NCBI GenBank assembly: GCA_945956935.1
Contig: CAMFJD010000015.1
Location: 1-39,524 of the forward strand
Reading direction: 5' to 3'
DNA: 39,524 bases
Source: an uncultured Bacillota bacterium
Lineage (GTDB): Bacteria; Bacillota_I; Bacilli_A; Culicoidibacterales; ZOR0006
Shown here: positions 25,672 to 33,437 of the stretch, in pieces
Position numbering within the stretch: position 1 is the stretch's first letter
Layout: each line of letters opens with the position of its first letter
Translations under genes and position numbers: made by a program
Notes under the pieces: generated by a model
Told to the model about the DNA's origin: nothing
Seen by the model: the letters and a program-made list of their open reading frames with translations, nothing else
Database searches by the model: none

Positions 25672-26538
25672 CTATCCTTTCACTTGTAAGCTACGGTATG
25701 TTGTCATGTTCCATTGTCGTTTACGACGAATAACGATAAATAACAATGCTCCAAAAATTAAAATAACTGAAATGACTTGAGCTGTTCTTAATCCTGGTAC
25801 TATATACAAACTATCTGTCCGTAACCCTTCAATAAAAAAACGTCCTACTGAATACCAAATAAGATAAAAACACGCTATCTCACCAACTAATACTTGTTTC
25901 ATCTTTCGGATACCAAAAACCATAGCTAGTACACCGATAAAGTTCCAAATTGATTCATATAAAAATGTTGGATGGTAGTAAGCACCATCAATGTACATCC
26001 CATTAACAATAAAATCTGGAATTTTCAGACTAGTGAGATACTCACGCTGTGCTTGTAATGTCTCACCAGGTACGACACCACCATGTGCTTCTTGATTCAT
26101 AAAATTTCCCCAGCGTCCAATTGCTTGACCAACTAAAAAACTTGGTGCAACTATATCAAATAACAGTAAGAAATTGATTTTTTTCGCACGGCAATAGAAG
26201 AACCCAAAAATTGCGGCAGCAATAATTCCGCCATGAATAGCAAGACCCCCTTCCCAGATTGCAATAATTTTATCAGGATGTTCAAAATAATACTGCCATT
26301 CAAATACAACATAATAAAGACGAGCACCAACAATAGCAATTGGTAATCCATATGTAAATAAATCTATGAGTGTATCTGGTACAATTCCAAAGCGTTTCGC
26401 TTCTCGAATTGCCATTATTAATCCAACGATTGCTCCACTCAAAATTAATAACGCATACCATTGGACACTCAGTGAACCAACACTAAATGCAGTTGGATTA
26501 ATTGGTTCTGGTGTTAACGTCAAAGCTGTCCACATCAT
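25672..26538 (-). CDS. lgt: Prolipoprotein diacylglyceryl transferase
   Basis: A 288-residue membrane enzyme attaching diacylglycerol from phosphatidylglycerol to the lipobox Cys. About seven hydrophobic segments. The Lgt signature GRWGNFMNQEAHGG (141-154) and the catalytic-region WEGGLAIHGGI (about 95-105) are present, as is the late YSVGRFFIEGLRTDSL. The ATG pair follows the hprK stop by 2 bp, with AAGGGGAATG upstream inside hprK. Confidence 0.97.
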   Translation of the reverse strand: MMWTALTLTPEPINPTAFSVGSLSVQWYALLILSGAIVGLIMAIREAKRFGIVPDTLIDLFTYGLPIAIVGARLYYVVFEWQYYFEHPDKIIAIWEGGLAIHGGIIAAAIFGFFYCRAKKINFLLLFDIVAPSFLVGQAIGRWGNFMNQEAHGGVVPGETLQAQREYLTSLKIPDFIVNGMYIDGAYYHPTFLYESIWNFIGVLAMVFGIRKMKQVLVGEIACFYLIWYSVGRFFIEGLRTDSLYIVPGLRTAQVISVILIFGALLFIVIRRKRQWNMTTYRSLQVKG

Positions 26539-26540
26539 CT

Positions 26541-27461
26541 TTATTCATTCCCCTTAATTTGATTTGTTAAACGATCAATAAATTCTTGGGCTGAATTAAT
26601 TCCTACTTCCCGTAATCGATGATTCAGTGCTGCTGACTCAATTAATAGTGCCACACTCCGGCCTGGACGAACTGGAAGCATTATTTTTTGAATTTCAGTA
26701 TTTAAAATCATTTCTGTTTGCTCACTCAAACCAATACGATCATATTCTAAACCTTTTGTCCAATCTACTAATTCGACAATCAATTGTAGGCGTTTGCGTT
26801 TACGAACTGCACCGGCACCATACATCGACAAGACATTCACAACACCAACACCACGAATTTCAATCATATTTTCTAGCAACTTTGGTGCTTGTCCTGTGAC
26901 AAGTCCCGGTTCTTTTTCAATTGCAATAATTCGATCATCCGAAACAAGCTGGTGCCCTCGTGTAACAAGTTCAAGTGCTGCTTCACTTTTCCCAACACTA
27001 CTCTCACCAACAATTAAAACTCCTACACCTTTAATATCTAACATAACTCCATGTAAGTCAGTACGTGGTGCAAAGAAATCATTTAAATAGTTTACTAAAT
27101 TCCCCATAAAAAATGTAGTTGTTTGATGTGATTTTAATACTGTTGCATTCATCTCATTTGCAATTTCTAAAAATTGCTCATCAGGGTTTAAACCGCGTGT
27201 AATGATAAAGCACGGCGTATTTTCATCATCAAATAGACGCATCAAGCGTTCTCGTTTTGTTTTCGAATCAAGTGCCGCTAAAAATGTCATCTCTTTCAAA
27301 CCAAACACTTGGATTCGATCAGATGGATAAAAATCAAAATAACCAGCTAACTCTAATGCTGGTCTCGATAGTGATTCATCGAGGATTACTTTATTTGTTT
27401 CCATTCCTGTTAATACCGTAAGTTTAAATTGTTCAATTAAATCTTTGACAGTGACTTGCAT
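26541..27461 (-). CDS. hprK: HPr kinase/phosphorylase
   Basis: A 306-residue bifunctional sensor that phosphorylates HPr Ser46 at high ATP/fructose-bisphosphate and dephosphorylates it at high phosphate. H137 (DLHGVML), Walker A GESSVGKS (152-159) and the signature EIRGVGVVNVLSMYGAGAV (about 200-218) are complete. It underlies CcpA-type catabolite repression, so CcpA with HPr-Ser-P is expected in this organism. GGAGG precedes the ATG. First gene of hprK-lgt-ppaX. Confidence 0.97.
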   Translation of the reverse strand: MQVTVKDLIEQFKLTVLTGMETNKVILDESLSRPALELAGYFDFYPSDRIQVFGLKEMTFLAALDSKTKRERLMRLFDDENTPCFIITRGLNPDEQFLEIANEMNATVLKSHQTTTFFMGNLVNYLNDFFAPRTDLHGVMLDIKGVGVLIVGESSVGKSEAALELVTRGHQLVSDDRIIAIEKEPGLVTGQAPKLLENMIEIRGVGVVNVLSMYGAGAVRKRKRLQLIVELVDWTKGLEYDRIGLSEQTEMILNTEIQKIMLPVRPGRSVALLIESAALNHRLREVGINSAQEFIDRLTNQIKGNE

Positions 27462-27552
27462 ACTGCATCCTCCTTTTTCAACTCTCTTATAGTATCATAC
27501 TTTTATAAAATATTCATCTCTTTCAACTCACAGCAATAATCCAAAAAGACAA

Positions 27553-27582
27553 ATAAAAAAGGATGCCTCATACGAAGCATCC
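27553..27582 (-). terminator. Terminator of the ferredoxin oxidoreductase operon
   Basis: GGATGC-TTC with GAG-GCATCC around GTAT, followed by TTTTTTATTT on the minus strand, 10 bp after the stop codon. Confidence 0.88.
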
Positions 27583-27592
27583 CCGAAAATTT

Positions 27593-29851
27593 CTAGAGAT
27601 ATTCATTATCGTGTTTTGCTTTAAGTTGCATATAACGACGTTCAATCTCCGTTTTTAAATTTGCCAAAATCGGCTCATTTTCCGCCTTCAACAAATGACG
27701 AGATTTTCCCATGAATCCAATCCAATCTTCAACTGGTACACGTTTTTTCGCTTCGGGATCAACAGTAATTGTTGTTAAACCTTGCTCAACTTCATATAAT
27801 GGGAAAAATCCACAATCCGTTGCTGCCTTCACAATATTTGTTCCATCATGATCAGCGGATTTCCAATTCAATGGACATGCAATCAAAATTTTTCCATATA
27901 CTGGACCAACATTATTTGCATACCACTGTGCTTTAGCTGCCTTTTTCACAAGATCTAATGGATAGGCCTCTGATCCCGTAAATACATATGGCATATTACA
28001 TGCGGCCATAATTTGTGCCGTATCTTTATGTGCATACTGTTTTCCGACACGAACTTTTCCAATGTTAGTTGTACTCGTACGATTTCCAAGTGGTGTTGAA
28101 TAGGACATTTGCGCTCCAGTATTCATATATCCTTGGTTATCATATTCTAACATAATAAGCTTGTGTCCTCGTAATGCTGTTCCAATTGCGCTTCCCATAC
28201 CGATATCCATGCCACCATCACCACTTACCATGACAAAAGTTGCACTTTCAGCAAATTGAATCTCACCGCGATGACGCATTTCATATAACGCTTCAACAAT
28301 ACCTGATAATGTTGCTGGACCAGATTGGAATAAATTGTGTACGTAATGTTGTTGATATGAACTGTATGGATATCCTGCCGTAACAACGTAGGCACATCCT
28401 GTTTGGTTCACGATAACAACTTCACCCTCAATTCCTTTAAAGAACATCTCTAAGCCTGAAAAAATACCGCAACCTGGACAAGCTCCATGACCGCTAACTA
28501 AGCGCTTTGGCTTACTTGTTAACATACGAAGTGGTGAGACACGAACATCCACCTTGTTTTTCTCTTCATTATATGTTGTCGTAATTTTACCAGTGACATA
28601 GTCTTCTGCCAAACGTGGTTGCAATGAACGTTGAATTAGCTGACCACCTTGTTCGTCTCCAGCATTTACACCATAATATCCGAATAACTCCGTATGTGCT
28701 CCCGATAGAAAATCATATCCAATTGACAATACTTGCTGTGCATCACTCGCATAAAATTCCTTTCCACCAAGACCATAAATACGTGTAATCACTGGAATCG
28801 TTAATTTGGCATCGTGTAATACCGCTTTTAAGTCGTGACTTAAATTCCCACCTTTTGCTCCTGCACTGTCTGCACGTTCAGCCATCACAACTACTTTCAC
28901 ATGCTTCAATGCTTCTGTTATTGCTTTAGCTGGGAACGGTCGAACAATATTTGGACGCACTAATCCAACTTTTTTACCCTCAGCACGCATTTGATCAACA
29001 GCTGCTTTTGCTATATCTGCTGAAGAATTTAAAATAAATAATGCAACTTCAGCATCTTCCATCTGATATTGCTCAATAACATCATATTTCCGACCAGACA
29101 ATTGCTCATATTCAGTCGCAACTTCTTCAAATACACGCAATGCATGATCATGTGCAACTTCTAATTGATAACGATTATTCATAAAATCGTCACCTTTCAT
29201 ATGTGCTCCAATTGTAACAGGTGCCGTTTCAGGAATAACAAAATCATACCCTTCGCGCTTCTGTTCACCAATAAAGTCACGTACATCTTGTGCATTTTCA
29301 AAAACTTTCACATTATGTTTTTGATGTGATGTAATATATCCATCATATGACACAATCGTAGGCAAACGAACATCTTTATGTTCCGCTATTTTCAACGCCA
29401 TAATATTTAAATCATACACTTGTTGTGGATTAGCACCTGTTAAAATTACCCAACCAGAGTTTAATGCAAAATACAAATCTGAATGATCACAGTGAATATT
29501 TAACGGTCCACTCACTGCACGATTGACAAGGTTTAACACCATCGGATAACGTGTTCCAGATTGAACAGGTAGTTGCTCTAACATATACATTAATCCATTC
29601 GCACTCGTTGCATTAAACACACGTGCTCCTGCTGTAGCTGCTCCATAACAAATTCCAGCTGCTCCATGCTCTCCATCTGCTGCAATTAATTGGACATCAT
29701 GTTGTCCATTAACACCCATCATATCTAAGTACTGTGCAACTTCAGTAGAAGGACTAATTGGAAAGTATCCCATTACATGATAGTTGATATCTGCTGCTGC
29801 TTGGGCTGCCATTTGATTCCCAGCTTTAAAAACATCAATTTGTGCTTTCAT
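27593..29851 (-). CDS. 2-oxoacid:ferredoxin oxidoreductase, fused alpha-beta subunits
   Basis: A 752-residue fusion. Residues about 1-420 are the alpha (pyrimidine-binding and transketolase-C-like) part, with GYFPISPSTEVAQ. Residues about 440-752 are the beta part. Beta holds C458-x2-C461 and C486, ligands of a [4Fe-4S] cluster, and the thiamine-diphosphate motif GDG (544-546) to N572. It decarboxylates a 2-oxoacid, most likely pyruvate, to acyl-CoA with reduction of ferredoxin; substrate choice among pyruvate, 2-oxoglutarate and branched-chain acids is not certain. The ATG overlaps the upstream stop as TAATG, coupling the two genes. Confidence 0.93.
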   Translation of the reverse strand: MKAQIDVFKAGNQMAAQAAADINYHVMGYFPISPSTEVAQYLDMMGVNGQHDVQLIAADGEHGAAGICYGAATAGARVFNATSANGLMYMLEQLPVQSGTRYPMVLNLVNRAVSGPLNIHCDHSDLYFALNSGWVILTGANPQQVYDLNIMALKIAEHKDVRLPTIVSYDGYITSHQKHNVKVFENAQDVRDFIGEQKREGYDFVIPETAPVTIGAHMKGDDFMNNRYQLEVAHDHALRVFEEVATEYEQLSGRKYDVIEQYQMEDAEVALFILNSSADIAKAAVDQMRAEGKKVGLVRPNIVRPFPAKAITEALKHVKVVVMAERADSAGAKGGNLSHDLKAVLHDAKLTIPVITRIYGLGGKEFYASDAQQVLSIGYDFLSGAHTELFGYYGVNAGDEQGGQLIQRSLQPRLAEDYVTGKITTTYNEEKNKVDVRVSPLRMLTSKPKRLVSGHGACPGCGIFSGLEMFFKGIEGEVVIVNQTGCAYVVTAGYPYSSYQQHYVHNLFQSGPATLSGIVEALYEMRHRGEIQFAESATFVMVSGDGGMDIGMGSAIGTALRGHKLIMLEYDNQGYMNTGAQMSYSTPLGNRTSTTNIGKVRVGKQYAHKDTAQIMAACNMPYVFTGSEAYPLDLVKKAAKAQWYANNVGPVYGKILIACPLNWKSADHDGTNIVKAATDCGFFPLYEVEQGLTTITVDPEAKKRVPVEDWIGFMGKSRHLLKAENEPILANLKTEIERRYMQLKAKHDNEYL

Positions 29852-30846
29852 TATTTGACTCCTCCCAAAAAGTTAAATGGTTTTTTGATACGGTGTTCGT
29901 CTGCATAATCACGTTCTTCAACAAGTGATACAAGTGCTTGTGTTGGACACACTTCGACACACTTCAAGCAGCCTTTACAATAGTTATAATCAATTCCACG
30001 TAAAAACATTTGTGCACGTCCACGCGCATCCTCTCCCTCTTCCCATACAAAACAGAAATCCGGACAAACATTATCACAGTTTGCACAATGGATACATTTA
30101 TCCGTCAAATATTCAGGCATCATACCTTCACGAGATGCAGTTAAATTTTTCGTGTAGCTATTCGGACCTGAGATTTCACCACCCATATTTTGTGTTGTGT
30201 AACCAAACGGTGTATCTTTACGCGTAAAGATAACTTTATCAGCATCACTTGCTAACTCATCACGCTCTGCATTATTTTTCCCATCCATGAATGTAGAAAT
30301 ATTCGGTTTCACTAAATGTGGGTACTTATATCCAAACATTTTCTCTATTGCATCTGCCGCGAGTGATGCATCTAAAAAATCAAGACTACTAAAAATAGCT
30401 CCCAGCATTGCTGTATTTAATTTCGTCTTATATTCTAGTGCTATTTTAGTCGCATCAACAGTTACAATTGTTTTTACGTTTAAATTGTACATCTGTCGTA
30501 ATTGTTCTGGTGTGCGATCTGTATTTACAATTAAAATTCCATCTTGATGTAAACCATCTGTTACAGGCTGTGTTTTAAATAATAATTCATGAAACACAGC
30601 TACAATTTTCGGTTCATTGACTGGTGAATAATTTAAAATTGTTACATCTTCTTTAGCAAAACGAATAAACGTCTTGACTGGTGCACCTTTTTTTTCTGAT
30701 CCATAGTCTGCAAAACAAATTGCATGTAAATTTGAACCTTCCACACCAATTTGGGCGAGCATTTGTCCTGCTGAATATGCTCCTTGCCCACCAATTGATT
30801 CTAAACGGATTTCCAAGAATCCGTGTTCATTTGGTATAAATTCCAT
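29851..30846 (-). CDS. 2-oxoacid:ferredoxin oxidoreductase, fused gamma-delta subunits
   Basis: A 331-residue partner of the alpha-beta protein. Start 30846 is preferred (AAGGGGTG 8 nt upstream); an ATG 24 nt earlier lacks a ribosome site. The gamma part (about 5-185, RLESIGGQGAYSAGQMLAQ) contacts CoA. The delta part holds two [4Fe-4S] motifs: C251, C254, C257, C261 and C290, C293, C296, C300. These pass electrons to ferredoxin. The two-gene, two-fusion design is compact; most PFORs are one polypeptide or four. Confidence 0.93.
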   Translation of the reverse strand: MEFIPNEHGFLEIRLESIGGQGAYSAGQMLAQIGVEGSNLHAICFADYGSEKKGAPVKTFIRFAKEDVTILNYSPVNEPKIVAVFHELLFKTQPVTDGLHQDGILIVNTDRTPEQLRQMYNLNVKTIVTVDATKIALEYKTKLNTAMLGAIFSSLDFLDASLAADAIEKMFGYKYPHLVKPNISTFMDGKNNAERDELASDADKVIFTRKDTPFGYTTQNMGGEISGPNSYTKNLTASREGMMPEYLTDKCIHCANCDNVCPDFCFVWEEGEDARGRAQMFLRGIDYNYCKGCLKCVEVCPTQALVSLVEERDYADEHRIKKPFNFLGGVK

Positions 30847-30882
30847 GAGAGACACCCCTTCTTCGTTCATATTAACACTACT

Positions 30883-30891
30883 ATTCTACCA
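30883..30891 (-). promoter_or_regulatory. Possible extended -10 promoter of the oxidoreductase operon
   Basis: TGG followed directly by TAGAAT on the minus strand, 37 nt before the start codon. No clear -35 box. Confidence 0.4.
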
Positions 30892-31035
30892 TATGTTTTC
30901 TTAAAATTCTCTTTTGTTGTTTTGAAATTCACTGTTTTTATTTTTTGTCTATACTTTTACTTTCTCATTCTCTCTATTTACAGCATATTTGTCAAAGAAG
31001 TTCAAATTTTCACATTCTCATTCACTTCCTTTTAT

Positions 31036-31064
31036 TTGTTTATCTTTACAGAATCCGTTATAAT
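31036..31064 (+). promoter_or_regulatory. Possible rodA promoter
   Basis: TTGTTT (31036-31041), 17 bp, TATAAT (31059-31064). A second TATAAT (31099-31104) lacks a -35 box. The leader from the first would be about 135 nt. Confidence 0.5.
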
Positions 31065-31111
31065 AATGAACGTATACTAAAATGTAGAAATACTTGTGTA
31101 TAATGAGTAAA

Positions 31112-31140
31112 ACAATATATATTGTCATAGTATATGACAA
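31112..31140 (+). repeat. Overlapping inverted repeats in the rodA leader
   Basis: ACAATATATATTGT (31112-31125) is a perfect palindrome. TTGTCAT (31122-31128) pairs with ATGACAA (31134-31140). The two share TTGT, so as RNA they are mutually exclusive hairpins; as DNA they could be a repressor site. Confidence 0.6.
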
Positions 31141-31205
31141 ATACTTCGATTATCTAAAGTTCCTTTCTATTTACTTTAAATTTTTCACAGAAATGAGGAT
31201 ATATT

Positions 31206-32387
31206 ATGCGTCGGAAACGCTATATTGATTGGTGGCTTCTTATCATCATCGCTTTACTCGGTACAATTAGTGTTGCTGGAATTTTTAGTGCCAAAGCATT
31301 ATTCCCAGCAGAAGATTGGGCAAATCAAGAAATTAAGCAAATGCTCTGGTTCGGTGTTGGTAGTGTCGTTGCTTTTTTCATGCTTTGGTGGGGAAATGAT
31401 CGCTTAAAGCAACTTTCATGGCCATTATATTTCATTGGTATCATATCCTTGCTTGGTTTATATACACCACTTGGGCTTAATATTAATAATGCTACTCGAT
31501 GGTATTCAATCCCTGGTATAGGAACTTTGCAGCCATCGGAATTCGTCAAAATTTTTGTTATTATTGTTTTGGCTAAAATGGCTGCTGATCATCATGAAAA
31601 ATTCCCTAAAATGACTTCGGCCAATTATCGCTCACTATTTTTTAAAATGTTAATCGTGGCGGGAATTCCAGCTGCACTCATTTTCCAACAACCTGATACT
31701 GGACTAGCAACCGTTATTTTAATCAGTACTCTTTCAATCATGCTAGCTGCTGGAATTCCATTCCGATATTTCTTTACAGTTGGTGGAATTGCTTTTGGTG
31801 GAGTTGGAGCAGCTGTTGGATTATTTGTTGCAACACAAGGAAAATTTTATGAAGCTATTCCTCAAATTGGTTATCGTATCGAACGAATTGTCAATTGGCT
31901 CTTTCCAAATGGATCAGTTGAAACAGCAGGTGATAATTACCAACTTACACAAGGAATGATTGCTATGGGATCTGGTGGTTTAGAAGGGCATGGATTCCAA
32001 AGTAGCGCTGTATTCATTCCTGAAGGACAAAACGATTTTATTTTCTCGACAATATCAGCTGATTTTGGTTTTTTCATCGGTTTAGCAGTTATTATTTTAT
32101 CATTTTTATTACTCGTCCGTATTTTCATTGTTCTCGCAAAAAGTAAAAATAAATTCAATAGCTACATGGCTGCTGGATTTATCGGTATGATTGCTTTCCA
32201 ACAAATGTTCAATATCGGCATGACGATGGGACTAATGCCTGTGAAAGGGATGACTTTACCATTCATTAGTTATGGTGGGACATCATTGCTCTCTTACTTT
32301 ATGGTAATTGGTATTATGCTCTCGATTTACAATGAAAACAAACGACTTGAACATAGTGGTTTCGCTAATATCAATGATGTTTCGTAA
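31206..32387 (+). CDS. rodA: SEDS-family peptidoglycan polymerase RodA/FtsW
   Basis: A 393-residue membrane protein with about ten transmembrane helices that polymerises lipid II glycans with a class B PBP. IDWWLL at the N-terminus, QPSEFVKI (about 112-119), the extracellular PEGQNDFIFS with the essential Asp, and the near-terminal LPFISYGGTSLLSYF are SEDS hallmarks. The IDWWLL start and QPSEFVKI favour RodA (elongation) over FtsW, moderately. A GAGG-type site precedes the ATG. It appears monocistronic; no penicillin-binding protein gene is adjacent. Confidence 0.9.
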   Translation: MRRKRYIDWWLLIIIALLGTISVAGIFSAKALFPAEDWANQEIKQMLWFGVGSVVAFFMLWWGNDRLKQLSWPLYFIGIISLLGLYTPLGLNINNATRWYSIPGIGTLQPSEFVKIFVIIVLAKMAADHHEKFPKMTSANYRSLFFKMLIVAGIPAALIFQQPDTGLATVILISTLSIMLAAGIPFRYFFTVGGIAFGGVGAAVGLFVATQGKFYEAIPQIGYRIERIVNWLFPNGSVETAGDNYQLTQGMIAMGSGGLEGHGFQSSAVFIPEGQNDFIFSTISADFGFFIGLAVIILSFLLLVRIFIVLAKSKNKFNSYMAAGFIGMIAFQQMFNIGMTMGLMPVKGMTLPFISYGGTSLLSYFMVIGIMLSIYNENKRLEHSGFANINDVS

Positions 32388-32400
32388 CTATATATATAAC

Positions 32401-32441
32401 AAAAGAAGGACTAAATCACAGTGTGATTTAGTCCTTCTTTT
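32401..32441. terminator. Strong bidirectional terminator between rodA and the converging gene
   Basis: A 19-bp perfect stem (32401-32419 with 32423-32441) with a 3-nt loop, beginning AAAAGAAGGACTAAATCAC, ending in TTTT on either strand. It lies 3 bp from the converging stop codon. Confidence 0.92.
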
Positions 32442-32444
32442 GTA

Positions 32445-33263
32445 CTACTCTGTAAAAATATATCCATCCAACCATTGCAGAAATCGTTGATATTCTTGCT
32501 TTGATATTTGATCAAATACATAATATTCTTTCCCCTTTAAAATTAACAATTGCTTCGCGAAAAGTGATCGACGGTATCCACTACGTAAAAAATTATGATG
32601 ACTCATCAATAAAGGATACTCTATTTCAAAGTTCATTTTTACAAATGATATATCTTGCAATGATTCCCATACGCTTTGGGGTAACTGCGTACGATAACGC
32701 CGCAATTGACGTAATAATGCATTTGTCAATTGCGTTTCTACACTTTTTTTAACGATTGTTTGCTGCCTCTCTATAGGAATCGACTGTGTTGGAATAATGA
32801 TTTCCCACTCAATCAAATACCCTAACTTAAGCACAAGTTTTTGTAACTGCTCAATTATCCGCTCATAAGCAACTATTATTTGCGGTGCTATCTGTGGGAA
32901 AATCATCACAATTCTTATTCGACAGTTTTCAAACTCCTCATTTGTTGCTAACATCAATGCTAACTGTTCATACACAATTTGTTTCATGGCATCAAAAGAT
33001 TGTTGACGATAATCAACTACACATACGATGCGTTTCACAGTCTGCTGATGTAGTTGTATCCCAATTGAAAAAGTAGTGGCGCAAACAAGTTGATGTTGCT
33101 GCATTGGTTCATCAAATAAATGACGAATCACATAACGTATATCTGCACATTGTCGAGCTGTATAAACATTATGCGTGATTAGTTGATCTTTTTGGGCAAG
33201 TTGACATGGGTAGTATTTCTTCATCCATTCTGAAATTGATTCTGTTATTAGTACTGCTTTCAT
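32445..33263 (-). CDS. Uncharacterised 272-residue protein
   Basis: The frame starts at MKAVLITESISEW, 9 nt after GGAGGA; the in-frame GTG at 33269 touches the ribosome site and is unlikely. The protein appears soluble, without membrane segments or signal peptide, rich in Gln, Ile and Leu. The C-terminal third has basic stretches (RQLRRYRTQ, RSGYRRSLF). FSIGIQLHQQTVKRIVCVVDYRQQSFDAM near residue 70 looks like adjacent strands and a helix. No family recognised. It is flanked by its own promoter and a strong terminator and follows the GGDEF gene on the same strand. Confidence 0.6.
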   Translation of the reverse strand: MKAVLITESISEWMKKYYPCQLAQKDQLITHNVYTARQCADIRYVIRHLFDEPMQQHQLVCATTFSIGIQLHQQTVKRIVCVVDYRQQSFDAMKQIVYEQLALMLATNEEFENCRIRIVMIFPQIAPQIIVAYERIIEQLQKLVLKLGYLIEWEIIIPTQSIPIERQQTIVKKSVETQLTNALLRQLRRYRTQLPQSVWESLQDISFVKMNFEIEYPLLMSHHNFLRSGYRRSLFAKQLLILKGKEYYVFDQISKQEYQRFLQWLDGYIFTE

Positions 33264-33320
33264 AATCACTCCTCCATACTTTATTTGACTCCTACTTACG
33301 GCTAGTAAGTGTAAGTATCA

Positions 33321-33349
33321 ATCGTATGCTTTCAGCTATTCTTCGTCAA
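33321..33349 (-). promoter_or_regulatory. Promoter of the uncharacterised 272-residue protein
   Basis: On the minus strand TTGACG (33349-33344), 17 bp, TACGAT (33326-33321). The leader contains an ACTTAC/GTAAGT hairpin (about 33309-33293). Confidence 0.55.
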
Positions 33350-33437
33350 GATTTTCTGGTATTTCCTGGGAAATTTAACTACCAATCAATGAGTCATTGA
33401 AATATTCACTCTTTTACATAGCATTGAAAGACTCTCT

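Larger units (their letters stand above)
30847..31205. other. Divergent intergenic region between the oxidoreductase operon and rodA
   Basis: About 360 bp of very AT-rich DNA without a gene. It holds the extended -10 of the oxidoreductase operon on the left, and the rodA promoter and inverted repeats on the right. The central part (30900-31030) is T-rich on the plus strand and shows nothing recognisable. Confidence 0.6.

Noticed and set aside
30905-30935. A Rex-like box upstream of the ferredoxin oxidoreductase operon (TTTTGAAATTCACTG)
   Set aside because: The half-sites do not have the 4-bp spacing of the Rex consensus and one half is poor.
31076-31104. Second rodA promoter using TATAAT at 31099
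   Set aside because: There is no acceptable -35 box at 16-18 bp and no TGn extension.
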